DNA of 64,000 bases, taken from the NCBI GenBank assembly GCA_965208815.1, contig OZ242357.1, forward strand, positions 496,001 to 560,000, in the 5' to 3' direction. Within the stretch, counting starts at the first letter, position 1. The number at the start of each line of letters is the position of its first letter. The notes below the pieces were generated by a model. That model had not been told where the DNA came from and ran no database searches. It saw nothing but the letters and a program-made list of their open reading frames with translations. The DNA is from Bin55 sp009840545. GTDB taxonomy: Bacteria > Pseudomonadota > Gammaproteobacteria > Pseudomonadales > Azotimanducaceae. Position numbers and translations under genes: made by a program. This document shows positions 9,709 through 18,025 of this stretch, in pieces.

Positions 9709-10800
9709 GTGTTCGATAAAGTAGACGAAGCAATTTCGGCGATCGGTCGCGGTGAGTTGGTAGTCGTCGTAGACGACGAAGACCGCGAAAACGAAGGCGA
9801 TCTGATCATGGCCGCGGCAAAAGCTACGCCCGAAAAGATCGCGTTCATGGTTCGTCACACAAGTGGTCTTCTGTGCACTCCCATCAATCAAGAACAAGCG
9901 GATCGATTGCGTCTTGAACCGATGGTTTCCCGCAACGATGCGCCGTTGGCCACGGCCTTTACCGTCAGCATTGACTACAGACAGGGTCTATCCACGGGGA
10001 TATCAGCGGAAGAACGCGCAAATACCGTTCAAGCTCTAGCAAGCAACAACACCCAGTCGACAGATTTCGTTCGCCCAGGGCACATTTTTCCATTGGTGGC
10101 TCGACGCGGAGGCGTCTTGGTACGTTCTGGTCACACTGAGGCGGCACTTGACCTCGCAACTCTAGGAGGGTGCGCACCTGTTGGCGTGTTGGCGGAACTG
10201 GTGAACGACGACGGTAGCGTGATGAGACTTCCCGAGTTGCTCAAGTTCGCCAAACAACATGAACTCTTCATCATTTCGATTGCTGACCTTATTGCATGGC
10301 GACAGCGCAGAGAAAATCTTGTCGAACGAATTCATGAGTTTTCGGTGAAGACCCGGGTTGGTCTCGCGACTGGATTTTCGTACCGTACAAAATTTGAGGA
10401 CGCGGAACACTTGGCGTTGGTGTTCGGTAGTCTTAATCCTTCGAGCGACACGTTAGTTCGTATACATCGGGAGAAGTTAGTCGAAGACATTTTTGGGCCA
10501 CAAGATGAGCACGAATCTCGATTGGTGGATGTGGCGATGGAGAGACTGGTTGACGCGGGAACAGGAGTGTTCATATACCTGAGAGGGGGTTTTGCGGGAG
10601 TTCCTCTGGATCGCTTGCACGACGACAAGGGAAGCAGAGAGTCCATGCGTGCTCGCGAGTGGTTGGAGATTGGAGTCGGCGCACAGATTCTTCGTGATCT
10701 GGGTCTCTCCGACATTAGGATTCTTGCGGGTCGCAAGGTGGACTACGTGGGATTGGAAGGATTTGGATTGCACGTCAAGGGCGTCCAACTTATCGAATGA
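9709..10800 (+). CDS. ribBA: RibBA-like: DHBP synthase fused to a degenerate GTP cyclohydrolase II domain
   Basis: The N-terminal half (about residues 1-200) is 3,4-dihydroxy-2-butanone-4-phosphate synthase, which turns ribulose 5-phosphate into the four-carbon unit of riboflavin. It shows DDEDRENEGDLIMAA, RHTSGLLC, STGISAEERA and RSGHTEAALDLA. The C-terminal half has the GTP cyclohydrolase II fold. However, the zinc cysteines expected after RVHSEC are absent (here RIHREKLVEDIFGPQDEHES), so that half is probably not a cyclohydrolase. I prefer the GTG at 9709, preceded by GACGAGAAG, over an upstream TTG at 9664, because the family starts close to this point. The next gene, pdxA-like, follows after about 15-25 bases. 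Confidence 0.87.
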   Translation: MFDKVDEAISAIGRGELVVVVDDEDRENEGDLIMAAAKATPEKIAFMVRHTSGLLCTPINQEQADRLRLEPMVSRNDAPLATAFTVSIDYRQGLSTGISAEERANTVQALASNNTQSTDFVRPGHIFPLVARRGGVLVRSGHTEAALDLATLGGCAPVGVLAELVNDDGSVMRLPELLKFAKQHELFIISIADLIAWRQRRENLVERIHEFSVKTRVGLATGFSYRTKFEDAEHLALVFGSLNPSSDTLVRIHREKLVEDIFGPQDEHESRLVDVAMERLVDAGTGVFIYLRGGFAGVPLDRLHDDKGSRESMRAREWLEIGVGAQILRDLGLSDIRILAGRKVDYVGLEGFGLHVKGVQLIE

Positions 10801-10824
10801 AGACAAAGCGGACAAGTGACAACC

Positions 10825-11826
10825 ATGTGTGAAAAGGAGCGACCACGAATAGGCATCACATTGGGTGATCCATCGGGAATCGGACCCGAAGTTTTAGCCA
10901 AGGTTTTGCCCGAGGTTCAAGAAAGGTGCGAACCCGTACTTTATGGTTGCGCGTGGGCGTTGAACGATGGTGCGGCAGCAAGCGGTATAGAACTGAATAC
11001 GACCAACGGCCTGGAGATCGTGGACATAGGTATGCCTAGGCCGCGCCGATTTGCATTCGGAGAAGTCTTGGCCGAGTGCGGAACGGTTGCCGTACAGTCT
11101 GTCGAACGCGCCATTGACGACGCTCTGCAGGGCAACATTCGTGCGATCATGACGTGTCCACTGCACAAGGAAGCGATAAATGCAGCGGGATATACAGATA
11201 TCGGACACCAAGAGATACTGGGTCGACTAACCAAGTCCGAGTCAGTGGCAACTATGCTCATGACTCCTGGATTACGGGTTGTGCATCTATCCACCCACAA
11301 ATCCCTGATCAATGCTGCTCGCTTCGTAACCCTAGACAATGTGCTAGAGAAGCTGCGCCTCTGTGCTTCGACATTTGCAACGTGGGGATTACCTAATGCA
11401 AGAATCGGAGTGGCTGCTTTGAATCCGCATGGAGGAGAAGGAGGATTATTGGGTCGAGAGGAGTTGGATGAGTTGGTTCCAGCAGTCGAAGCTGCTCAGA
11501 AGGAAGGAATTCATGCATTGGGGCCTTTTCCTTCCGACTCGATTTTTAATAAGGCGATTGGAGGAGACTTTGATGTGGTTCTAGCGATGTATCACGATCA
11601 AGGTCACATTGCCATTAAGGTACACAATTTTCATGAGAGCATCTCGGCAACCCTCGGAATACCGTTTGTACGCACATCCGTGGACCACGGGACTGCTTTC
11701 GACATCGCAGGAAAGGGTATTGCGGACCCCCGCAGTACGCTGGCAGCTATAGACGCGGCTATTAATTTGTCCACTGGGCGACTTACAGATTCCCATAAGT
11801 TGGAATATTCCAGCCCAAGCCAATAA
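10825..11826 (+). CDS. pdxA: PdxA-family NAD-dependent dehydrogenase (4-hydroxythreonine-4-phosphate dehydrogenase or catabolic relative)
   Basis: PdxA oxidises 4-hydroxythreonine 4-phosphate in pyridoxal phosphate synthesis; relatives such as TphB oxidise cyclic diols in aromatic breakdown. The sequence shows IGITLGDPSGIGPEV at the start and the metal-binding His motifs TCPLHKEAINAAGYTDIGHQE, AALNPHGGEGGLLGREE and VLAMYHDQGHIAIK. It ends in the NAD-site segment SVDHGTAFDIAGKG. The length of 334 residues is normal. A GTG at 10816 is a possible alternative start. It follows ribBA within an enzyme cluster that looks catabolic rather than next to ksgA or surA, where the biosynthetic gene often sits. 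So a catabolic role is as likely as vitamin B6 synthesis. Confidence 0.88.
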   Translation: MCEKERPRIGITLGDPSGIGPEVLAKVLPEVQERCEPVLYGCAWALNDGAAASGIELNTTNGLEIVDIGMPRPRRFAFGEVLAECGTVAVQSVERAIDDALQGNIRAIMTCPLHKEAINAAGYTDIGHQEILGRLTKSESVATMLMTPGLRVVHLSTHKSLINAARFVTLDNVLEKLRLCASTFATWGLPNARIGVAALNPHGGEGGLLGREELDELVPAVEAAQKEGIHALGPFPSDSIFNKAIGGDFDVVLAMYHDQGHIAIKVHNFHESISATLGIPFVRTSVDHGTAFDIAGKGIADPRSTLAAIDAAINLSTGRLTDSHKLEYSSPSQ

Positions 11827-12003
11827 GACCGTTTGTTTAAGTGTCTGACTACACATTGGGAACACGCAGTGTTCGTTCAAAGCTGTATGCCTCAACTCTC
11901 TTCTTCTGATTTCCACAGCTTGGGAAGCTAGTGTCGAAAGCTTCGTTCAATTCCCTAGATTTAGTTGTCTTGATTTTTGGAACACCAACTTTGTGATGCG
12001 CTG

Positions 12004-13008
12004 ATGCTATCCGACAAGAAACAGATGGGCGATGGTACTTTTGCTAACGCAACAATCGTAGCGCTTAAGAACCGTTTGGCTCCACGAGTCGACGAGGTGG
12101 GTCCAGTTCCGGCAGATACTCGAATCGACGGCATGACTTGCTTTATCACCGGTGCAAACAGTGGATTGGGCAAAGCGGCAGCTGTTGAACTTGCAAAGAG
12201 GGGCGGAAGTTTGATTCTTGCTTGTAGACCCGGTCACGAGGGTCTGCAGCAAGACTTCCAGAAGCTTACTGGTTCAAGGAAAATCGAGGTCATCGATGTT
12301 GATCTAGCCGATTTGGATTCTGTCCATAGATTGTGCGACGAACTTCGCCAGAAGCAAGTAAAGGTCGATATCGCAGTCTTTAATGCTGGGTTAGCGACGC
12401 GTAGCGCCGTCCAAACTCAGCAGGGCTATGACACCATGTTTGTCGTGCATTTCCTATCCAGTAGAGTCATTGTTGATAGATGGTTGCACGACGACGTATT
12501 GGATACGAACAAGGGAGTTCCAAGGCTGGTCTTTGTGTCGTCGGAAGCGCATCGTTCCTCGCACGCGATCGATTTCGATCGTTTGGGGTTATTTGTTCCC
12601 TTCACCATGAAGGAGAGTTTGAAGCACTACGGAGTCAGCAAACTAGTGCTTTGTACCTATGCGACGGAACTCTCTCGAAGGTTGAACGTCGACAAAGTTA
12701 ACGTAGCCGTTCACTCTTTGTGTCCTGGTGGAGTAGCTACAAACATTGCGAGAGATGCTCCTAGATGGTTGACACCTATTGTGGGTCCTGCGATGAGAAT
12801 GTGCTTTCCGGCACCGGAAAAGGCTATTGCACCAATCATCTATCTGAGCTGTAGCGAAGAAGCTGGCCTCTTGTCAGGAATGTACCTGCACATGCTGCAA
12901 CGAAAGCCCGTATCTGAATACGCGAGAGACGAGGCGAACGGAAAACGGTTGTGGGATGCCAGCGAAGAGTTGGTTCAACGTTCGTCTGCAAATCACGTGG
13001 GTGCATAA
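12004..13008 (+). CDS. Short-chain dehydrogenase/reductase (retinol-dehydrogenase-like)
   Basis: NAD(P)-dependent oxidoreductase. The nucleotide-binding motif TGANSGLGKAAAVELAKRGG comes near residue 50 after an N-terminal extension. VFNAGLA follows, then the catalytic Ser in LVFVSSEAH and the pair Tyr/Lys in LKHYGVSKLVL. HSLCPGGVATNI is the typical post-catalytic loop. At about 334 residues it is longer than a classical 250-residue SDR and resembles the WW-domain oxidoreductase/retinol dehydrogenase branch. The start is uncertain: in-frame TTG 11977, ATG 12004 and ATG 12025 all lack a good ribosome site. The preceding 180 bases hold nothing clear. Confidence 0.83.
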   Translation: MLSDKKQMGDGTFANATIVALKNRLAPRVDEVGPVPADTRIDGMTCFITGANSGLGKAAAVELAKRGGSLILACRPGHEGLQQDFQKLTGSRKIEVIDVDLADLDSVHRLCDELRQKQVKVDIAVFNAGLATRSAVQTQQGYDTMFVVHFLSSRVIVDRWLHDDVLDTNKGVPRLVFVSSEAHRSSHAIDFDRLGLFVPFTMKESLKHYGVSKLVLCTYATELSRRLNVDKVNVAVHSLCPGGVATNIARDAPRWLTPIVGPAMRMCFPAPEKAIAPIIYLSCSEEAGLLSGMYLHMLQRKPVSEYARDEANGKRLWDASEELVQRSSANHVGA

Positions 13009-13439
13009 CGAGGCAACTAGACGCTCCGGCAAGGGCTTGTGCAGACATATTGGTGTTAGTGCGAGGTCGGGAATCGTTAGCACACTCACACGAACCAAGC
13101 GAATGCATGTTGGAGGGTTCGCACAGACGGGATTTCTCCACTCCGTGAGCACGTCACTCTTGTCTAAATTGGTACTCGGGCTTTGAGAGACGGGTCAGTG
13201 TTTCTCTGATTAGGGAAAAATTCAAGCCTTCGCTTGAGGTTGGCCAATGTTGCGGAATTAGCAACGTCCAAGAAATAGCGCTTGTAACTCGTCACGGTGT
13301 TCAGGTTGAGCACCGATAGGAAATCCCATTTGTTTGTAACTTGTAAAAGGTACAAATGTGTTTAATACAGAGAACAACCAGCGCTATTCCTCCAAGTGGA
13401 TCGCCAGGGTTTCCAATCATTTGAGCAGAGGACTTGGTC
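13009..13439. other. Intergenic stretch with a small hairpin
   Basis: About 430 bases between the SDR and alcohol dehydrogenase genes. Short open frames occur on both strands but none has a ribosome site or a recognisable product. At 13222-13237 a TCAAGC-CTTC-GCTTGA hairpin is flanked on its left by AAAAA (13216-13220). It would therefore look like an intrinsic terminator for transcription on the minus strand, although no minus-strand gene is seen upstream of it. Confidence 0.4.
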
Positions 13440-14525
13440 ATGGCAAGAGCCGCCGTTTTTCGTCAAGTAAATACGCCCATGGAAATCGAAGAAATTGACA
13501 TTGCGAAACCCGGTCCACGTGAGGTACTTGTGCGCACCAAAGCTGCCGGGGTTTGTCACTCAGACTTGCACTTCTACAACGGAACGTATCCAAGCCGGCC
13601 TCCTATGGTGCTAGGCCACGAGTCGGCAGGGATTGTCGAGCAAGTTGGCTCAGACGTAACCTATGTTCAACCGGGAGATCATGTAATCACTTGCCTCTCG
13701 GTGTTTTGCGGTCATTGCGAATACTGCCTGACGGGACACATGTCGCTCTGTCAATCTCCGGAGACAAGGAGAGGACCCGATCAGGAACCACGTCTGTCGC
13801 AGTCTGGGAATTACTTGACGCAATTTGCAGATCTTGGATCGTTCTCGGAGCTCATGCTGGTGCACGAACACTCGATTGCGAAGATACGCGAAGACATGCC
13901 TTTGGATCGAGCCGCGTTAATCGGTTGTGGCGTTACAACTGGAATTGGCGCGGTGATTCACACTGCCGGAGTTGAACCTGGCTCGACCGTAGCCGTCATT
14001 GGATGTGGTGGAGTAGGTCTGTCTTGTGTAAACGGCGCAGCAATTGCGGGTGCTGGAAGGATTATTGCCATCGATCGAATTGCAGCTAAGTTGGAGCTAG
14101 CTAAGACCTTTGGTGCAACTGACTTCGTGAACGCTTCGGACTCTGACCCAGTACAAGCGGTAAGAGACTTAACGGGTGGTGGGGTCCACTACTCGTTCGA
14201 GGCTATCGGATTAAAGGTTGCTGCTGAACAAGCGTTTCGTATGCTGCGTGCAGGTGGAACCGCTACGGTGATCGGAATGATCCCGCCGGGAGAAATGGTT
14301 TCCTTGCACGGACCTGACTTCCTCCAAGAAAAAGCTCTTCAAGGATCCATGATGGGATCAAACAGATTTCGAGTGGACATGCCTCGTTTCGTCGACTTCT
14401 ATATGCAGGGATCTTTGCATCTCGACGACTTGGTCAGCAGAAGAATAGGTATTGAAGATGTCAGCGATGCGTTAGTGGCACTAGAGACCGGTGAAGAAGC
14501 TCGAAGCGTCGTCGTCTTTGACTAA
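13440..14525 (+). CDS. Zinc-dependent alcohol dehydrogenase (MDR superfamily, class III-like)
   Basis: Oxidises an alcohol with NAD(P). The 361-residue protein has catalytic-zinc ligands in GVCHSDLHFYNG and VLGHESAGIVE. The structural-zinc cysteines are in CGHCEYCLTGHMSLC. The Rossmann motif is VAVIGCGGVGLSC, and an acidic residue in IAIDRIAAK suggests NAD preference. Length and layout fit the S-(hydroxymethyl)glutathione or aryl-alcohol dehydrogenase branch. ATG at 13440 is chosen over TTG 13434 because AGAGGAC lies at good spacing before it. Fifty bases later comes an FAH-family gene on the same strand, so the two are probably co-transcribed. Confidence 0.9.
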   Translation: MARAAVFRQVNTPMEIEEIDIAKPGPREVLVRTKAAGVCHSDLHFYNGTYPSRPPMVLGHESAGIVEQVGSDVTYVQPGDHVITCLSVFCGHCEYCLTGHMSLCQSPETRRGPDQEPRLSQSGNYLTQFADLGSFSELMLVHEHSIAKIREDMPLDRAALIGCGVTTGIGAVIHTAGVEPGSTVAVIGCGGVGLSCVNGAAIAGAGRIIAIDRIAAKLELAKTFGATDFVNASDSDPVQAVRDLTGGGVHYSFEAIGLKVAAEQAFRMLRAGGTATVIGMIPPGEMVSLHGPDFLQEKALQGSMMGSNRFRVDMPRFVDFYMQGSLHLDDLVSRRIGIEDVSDALVALETGEEARSVVVFD

Positions 14526-14575
14526 GCGATTCAACACAGACTTGTGAATCCCCCAGGAATCAAGGAGAAATTGGT

Positions 14576-15421
14576 ATGCGATGGATGTCCTTCCGCTACA
14601 ACGGAGATTCTTCATATGGCTATGTTGATGACAACAACAAGGTGGTTGACGTTGGGAATAAGAGCGTGTTTACGACCCTCGGTTCGGCATTGGCACACGA
14701 TGCTTTGGAAGATCTCGTAGAAGGTGTTGACTCCGCAACACCTCGCCATGATCTCTCGTCGATCGAGTACTTGCCGCCAGTAACTAACCCAAGCAAGATT
14801 CTGTGCGTCGGTCTGAACTACAAAGCGCACCAAGTGGAAACCGGTCGTGGCGGAGAAGACAATCCGACAATCTTTGTTCGATTTGCTGAGGTCCAAGTGG
14901 GGCACAAAGGAGAAATGTTCCGACCACGTGAATCGAACACACTCGATTTCGAAGGTGAAATCGCTCTAGTAGTAGGGAAGCGTGGTAGACGCATTAGCAA
15001 GGACAACTTTCTCGACCACATCTTCGGTTTCAGCTGCTACAACGACGGAAGTGTGCGTGAATATCAAAGACATACAAGTCAGTTCACTCCTGGGAAGAAT
15101 TTCATGAACACGGGCGGTTTCGGTCCTTGGATCATGACGCCTGACGAAATAGGAGACTTGCAGAGCATGGAATTGAGAACGCACCTAAATGGGGAACTCA
15201 TGCAGAATGCCATTTCCTCGGATTTGGTGTTCGGGTTTGGCGACCTCGTAGCCTACTGTTCAACTTTTGTCGAACTCACGCCAGGAGATGTAATTGTCAC
15301 TGGTACACCCGGAGGCGTAGGAGCTGCACGAAACCCTCCCGTTTTCATGGACGAGGGGGATGTTATTTCAGTCTCAGTCGATCCAATCGGAACGTTGGAG
15401 CATCAGGTTGTTGTCGGCTAA
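14576..15421 (+). CDS. Fumarylacetoacetate-hydrolase (FAH) family protein
   Basis: Members cleave or decarboxylate beta-diketo or oxo acids with a bound divalent metal in the cytoplasm. The 281-residue chain has ILCVGLNYKAHQVETG, the metal and active-site region (LDFEGEIALVVGK, with Glu ligands) and GFSCYNDGSVREYQRH. It ends with the family signature FGFGDLVAYCS and VIVTGTPGGVGAAR. ATG at 14576 has a clear AAGGAGA ribosome site. It closes the plus-strand catabolic set. The FAH family is wide (isomerase, hydratase, acylpyruvate hydrolase, oxaloacetate decarboxylase), so the substrate cannot be chosen. Confidence 0.88.
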   Translation: MRWMSFRYNGDSSYGYVDDNNKVVDVGNKSVFTTLGSALAHDALEDLVEGVDSATPRHDLSSIEYLPPVTNPSKILCVGLNYKAHQVETGRGGEDNPTIFVRFAEVQVGHKGEMFRPRESNTLDFEGEIALVVGKRGRRISKDNFLDHIFGFSCYNDGSVREYQRHTSQFTPGKNFMNTGGFGPWIMTPDEIGDLQSMELRTHLNGELMQNAISSDLVFGFGDLVAYCSTFVELTPGDVIVTGTPGGVGAARNPPVFMDEGDVISVSVDPIGTLEHQVVVG

Positions 15422-15434
15422 CCCGATCTACCTG

Positions 15435-15911
15435 TTAGCCGCTCATGGAACTGCGTAGGAAATCCAGTACTTTCTCAGGGTGATCGGCTGCTTTGGGAAC
15501 TTTGCGCCAATGCTTCGCAACATTTCCGTCCGCATCAACTATGACTGTTGACCGTATTACACCCATCATCTTGCGACCGTACATAGTCTTTTCGCCGTAC
15601 GCTTCGTAGTCTTCCATCATGGAGTGTGTCGGATCGCAGAGCAACGTAAATGGAAGCTGGTATTTGTCTACGAACTTGCGATGAGCCTTCTCATTGTCCG
15701 GAGAAACTCCTAGCACGACCGTTCTCGTGGATTTGATATCGTCCCAGAGATCGCGGAATCCACAAGCTTCCTTCGTACATCCAGGTGTGTCGTCGCGAGG
15801 ATAGAAATACACAACGACGTTGTGTCCCTTGAAGTCTTCCAGTGAAACGCTGTTCCCGTCTGTGTCGTTTAGCGTAAACGCCGGAGCGGCGTTGCCTTCC
15901 GTTATTGCCAT
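15435..15911 (-). CDS. bcp: Thioredoxin-dependent peroxiredoxin, Bcp/PrxQ type
   Basis: Reduces hydrogen peroxide and organic hydroperoxides in the cytoplasm. It shows PAFTLNDTDGNSVSLEDFKG, then FYPRDDTPGCTKEACGFRD. The peroxidatic Cys is in PGCT and the resolving Cys five residues later, the atypical 2-Cys Bcp arrangement. At about 158 residues from MAITEGNAAP it has the normal length. An ATG or alternative start 39 bases upstream would add a 13-residue tail not seen in the family. The gene lies convergent to the FAH gene, with a 13-base gap. Confidence 0.93.
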   Translation of the reverse strand: MAITEGNAAPAFTLNDTDGNSVSLEDFKGHNVVVYFYPRDDTPGCTKEACGFRDLWDDIKSTRTVVLGVSPDNEKAHRKFVDKYQLPFTLLCDPTHSMMEDYEAYGEKTMYGRKMMGVIRSTVIVDADGNVAKHWRKVPKAADHPEKVLDFLRSSMSG

Positions 15912-16110
15912 GGCGCAATCTCTAGCTTGAGAAGACTCAGAAGTATACAAGCAGGTTCGATCAGCCGGAGGGAGTTGATCGCTACTTCTGAGCGGATTCC
16001 TCCGATTGCACTCTCATTAGGAATGGACATCAAACTTTCGGCGCGCGCGAAAGTGAATATAACGAATTTGGCTGTGAGCAGCATTGTCGGAATCGTAAAG
16101 ATGCCGGATA

Positions 16111-16791
16111 ATGAGACCCTTCAATAGGGATGTTGAACGGAGTTGCTTCGTGTTTAAGGGACTAGCACGACTTAGAGCTGAGCACTGGTTGATGGCAATA
16201 CCAGCGACGTGTCTGCTTGCTTTTATCGTGCTGCTGGTAAGTTGTATGTCTCTCAAGCCTCCAGACAATACTGCCGACCTCTGCAAGATATTTGACGAAA
16301 AGCGGTCGTGGTATCGACACGCTTTAAGTGCAGAGAAAAAGTGGCAAGTACCTTTACCCGTAATGATGGCAGTCATTTATCGTGAATCGAGCTTTGTCCA
16401 CAATGCCAGACCTGCGCGATCTAAGATTTTGTGGGTGATTCCGTGGAAGCGTCCGTCGACGGCTTACGGTTACTCTCAAGCTCTTGACGAGACTTGGTCT
16501 GATTATGTGAAACAGACCGGCAACCGCAATGCCAGCCGAACTAACTTCCGCGATTCGGTGAACTTCGTGGGTTGGTATCTGGATAGTGCCGCCCACCAAA
16601 CCAATTTGAAGAGGTGGGATGCCAAGAATTTGTACATTACGTACTATGCAGGAGTATCTGCCTACAAGTCAGGATCTTGGCGAGAATATCCTCGTCTCGA
16701 ATATGTCGCAAACGAAGTGGAACAGATCGCTTCCAACTACGAAAACCAATTGCGTGAATGCAAGAAAGGTCCTGGTCGCAACTACTACTAG
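16111..16791 (+). CDS. Lytic transglycosylase-like (SLT) lipoprotein
   Basis: Probable peptidoglycan-cleaving enzyme anchored to a membrane. A hydrophobic segment ends in a lipobox-like LLVSC near residue 45. A lysozyme-like SLT domain follows, with the presumed catalytic Glu in AVIYRESSFVHNA. Later landmarks are AYGYSQALDETWSDY and the YITYYAGVSAYKSGSW region, where the family often has YNAG. The ATG at 16192 (MAIPATCLLAF) would give a more standard lipoprotein signal than the ATG at 16111, so the start is uncertain. It overlaps the convergent next gene by four bases. Confidence 0.8.
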   Translation: MRPFNRDVERSCFVFKGLARLRAEHWLMAIPATCLLAFIVLLVSCMSLKPPDNTADLCKIFDEKRSWYRHALSAEKKWQVPLPVMMAVIYRESSFVHNARPARSKILWVIPWKRPSTAYGYSQALDETWSDYVKQTGNRNASRTNFRDSVNFVGWYLDSAAHQTNLKRWDAKNLYITYYAGVSAYKSGSWREYPRLEYVANEVEQIASNYENQLRECKKGPGRNYY

Positions 16792-17900
16792 CCGGGGGTG
16801 TCCGACTTATAGGCGACGCGGTAGATTGCTCCACGAAAGTCGTCCGCTATGAGCAGGCTTCCGTCGTTTGCAACCAAGACGTCGCTGGGTCGAGCGCTGG
16901 CCCGTTCGCCTTTCAGCCAGATGTCAATAAAGGGATAGTAGACCGGCTTGCCGGTGTCGAATCGGATCACCGAAACTCGATAGCCTACCTTTGATGACCG
17001 GTTCCACGATCCATGTTCCGCTATGAATAGTGCGTTGTCGTAGATTTCCGGAAAGGAGTCGCCTGTGTAGAACTTCAGTCCCAGAGCGGCACTATGTGCT
17101 TGGATATTCACAACCGGTTTGACATATTCGACATCTTTTCTTCGTTGGTCTCCGAATTGGGGATCGGGCATGTTGTCGCCGTGCAAGAATGGGTAGCCGA
17201 AGTGCGCTCCCGGCTCAGTGACTACGTTTACTTCCTCGGGAGGTCGGTCATCTCCCCACCTGTCCCGACCATTGTCGGTAAACCACATAAGTTTGCTTTC
17301 AGGATGCCACTCTATGCCAACAGAGTTGCGAATGCCGTGCGCGTAGACTTCACTCTCTCCACTTTCAGGGTCCATTCGCAAGATACTCGCGAATCGCTCA
17401 TCGTCCGAGAGACAGATGTTGCAGGGTGCACCTACGTTAAAGTACAAAAAGCCATCTGGTCCAACTGAAAGGTACTTCCATCCGTGCCCTAGTGCTTTGG
17501 GCAGATCATCGGCAATGACTTCTGGTTCGGGATTATCGCGAAATGTGTCCTCGATATTTGGATAGCGCAGAATCTGATAGTGTGCAGCCACGATCAACGC
17601 TCCGTTCTTTAGAGCAAGACCAGAAGGCATGGGCAATCCCGTTTCGAAAGTGACTACTTCGGGGCTTTCGCCTTCGAGTTTCGGGGGCACAACCGCATAT
17701 AAATTTCCCCTCCCTTGTCTGCTTCCAACAAACAGCAAACCAGACTCGGTTTGAGCCATTTGTCTCGCAGACGGTACCTCACCTGTGTATGTCGTTAGCT
17801 CAAACGTGTTGCCTTTGTCGTCCGTGATTGTTGTTGGATCTTGTGCGATGCACGCACTAGTAGAAATTGTGAAAAGCGCAACAAAGATAAGAGAACGCAT
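16788..17900 (-). CDS. Secreted PQQ-type sugar dehydrogenase-like beta-propeller (sorbosone/glucose dehydrogenase family)
   Basis: A 370-residue exported protein with an N-terminal signal (MRSLIFVALFTISTSACIAQ) and a six-bladed propeller of the soluble glucose dehydrogenase family. Family landmarks are LGHGWKYLSVGPDGFLYFNVG, HGIRNSVGIEWHP, LMWFTDNGRD, GAHFGYPFLHG and AEHGSWNRS. Members oxidise sugars or related alcohols in the periplasm using PQQ, but many relatives have no proven activity. No pqq synthesis gene is in the window. The peptidase gene lies 125 bases upstream on the same strand, so the two may share a transcript. Confidence 0.87.
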   Translation of the reverse strand: MRSLIFVALFTISTSACIAQDPTTITDDKGNTFELTTYTGEVPSARQMAQTESGLLFVGSRQGRGNLYAVVPPKLEGESPEVVTFETGLPMPSGLALKNGALIVAAHYQILRYPNIEDTFRDNPEPEVIADDLPKALGHGWKYLSVGPDGFLYFNVGAPCNICLSDDERFASILRMDPESGESEVYAHGIRNSVGIEWHPESKLMWFTDNGRDRWGDDRPPEEVNVVTEPGAHFGYPFLHGDNMPDPQFGDQRRKDVEYVKPVVNIQAHSAALGLKFYTGDSFPEIYDNALFIAEHGSWNRSSKVGYRVSVIRFDTGKPVYYPFIDIWLKGERASARPSDVLVANDGSLLIADDFRGAIYRVAYKSDTPG

Positions 17901-18025
17901 TTAGCTAACCTCCTCGGAACTTGGTAAGAGTAATCGATACAACATATGACGTGTACTAATTGTTTGGTACAGAAGTCTTCAAATACAGACTAGACTCGCT
18001 TGGCTAAACCTGCCGCTTATGAATC

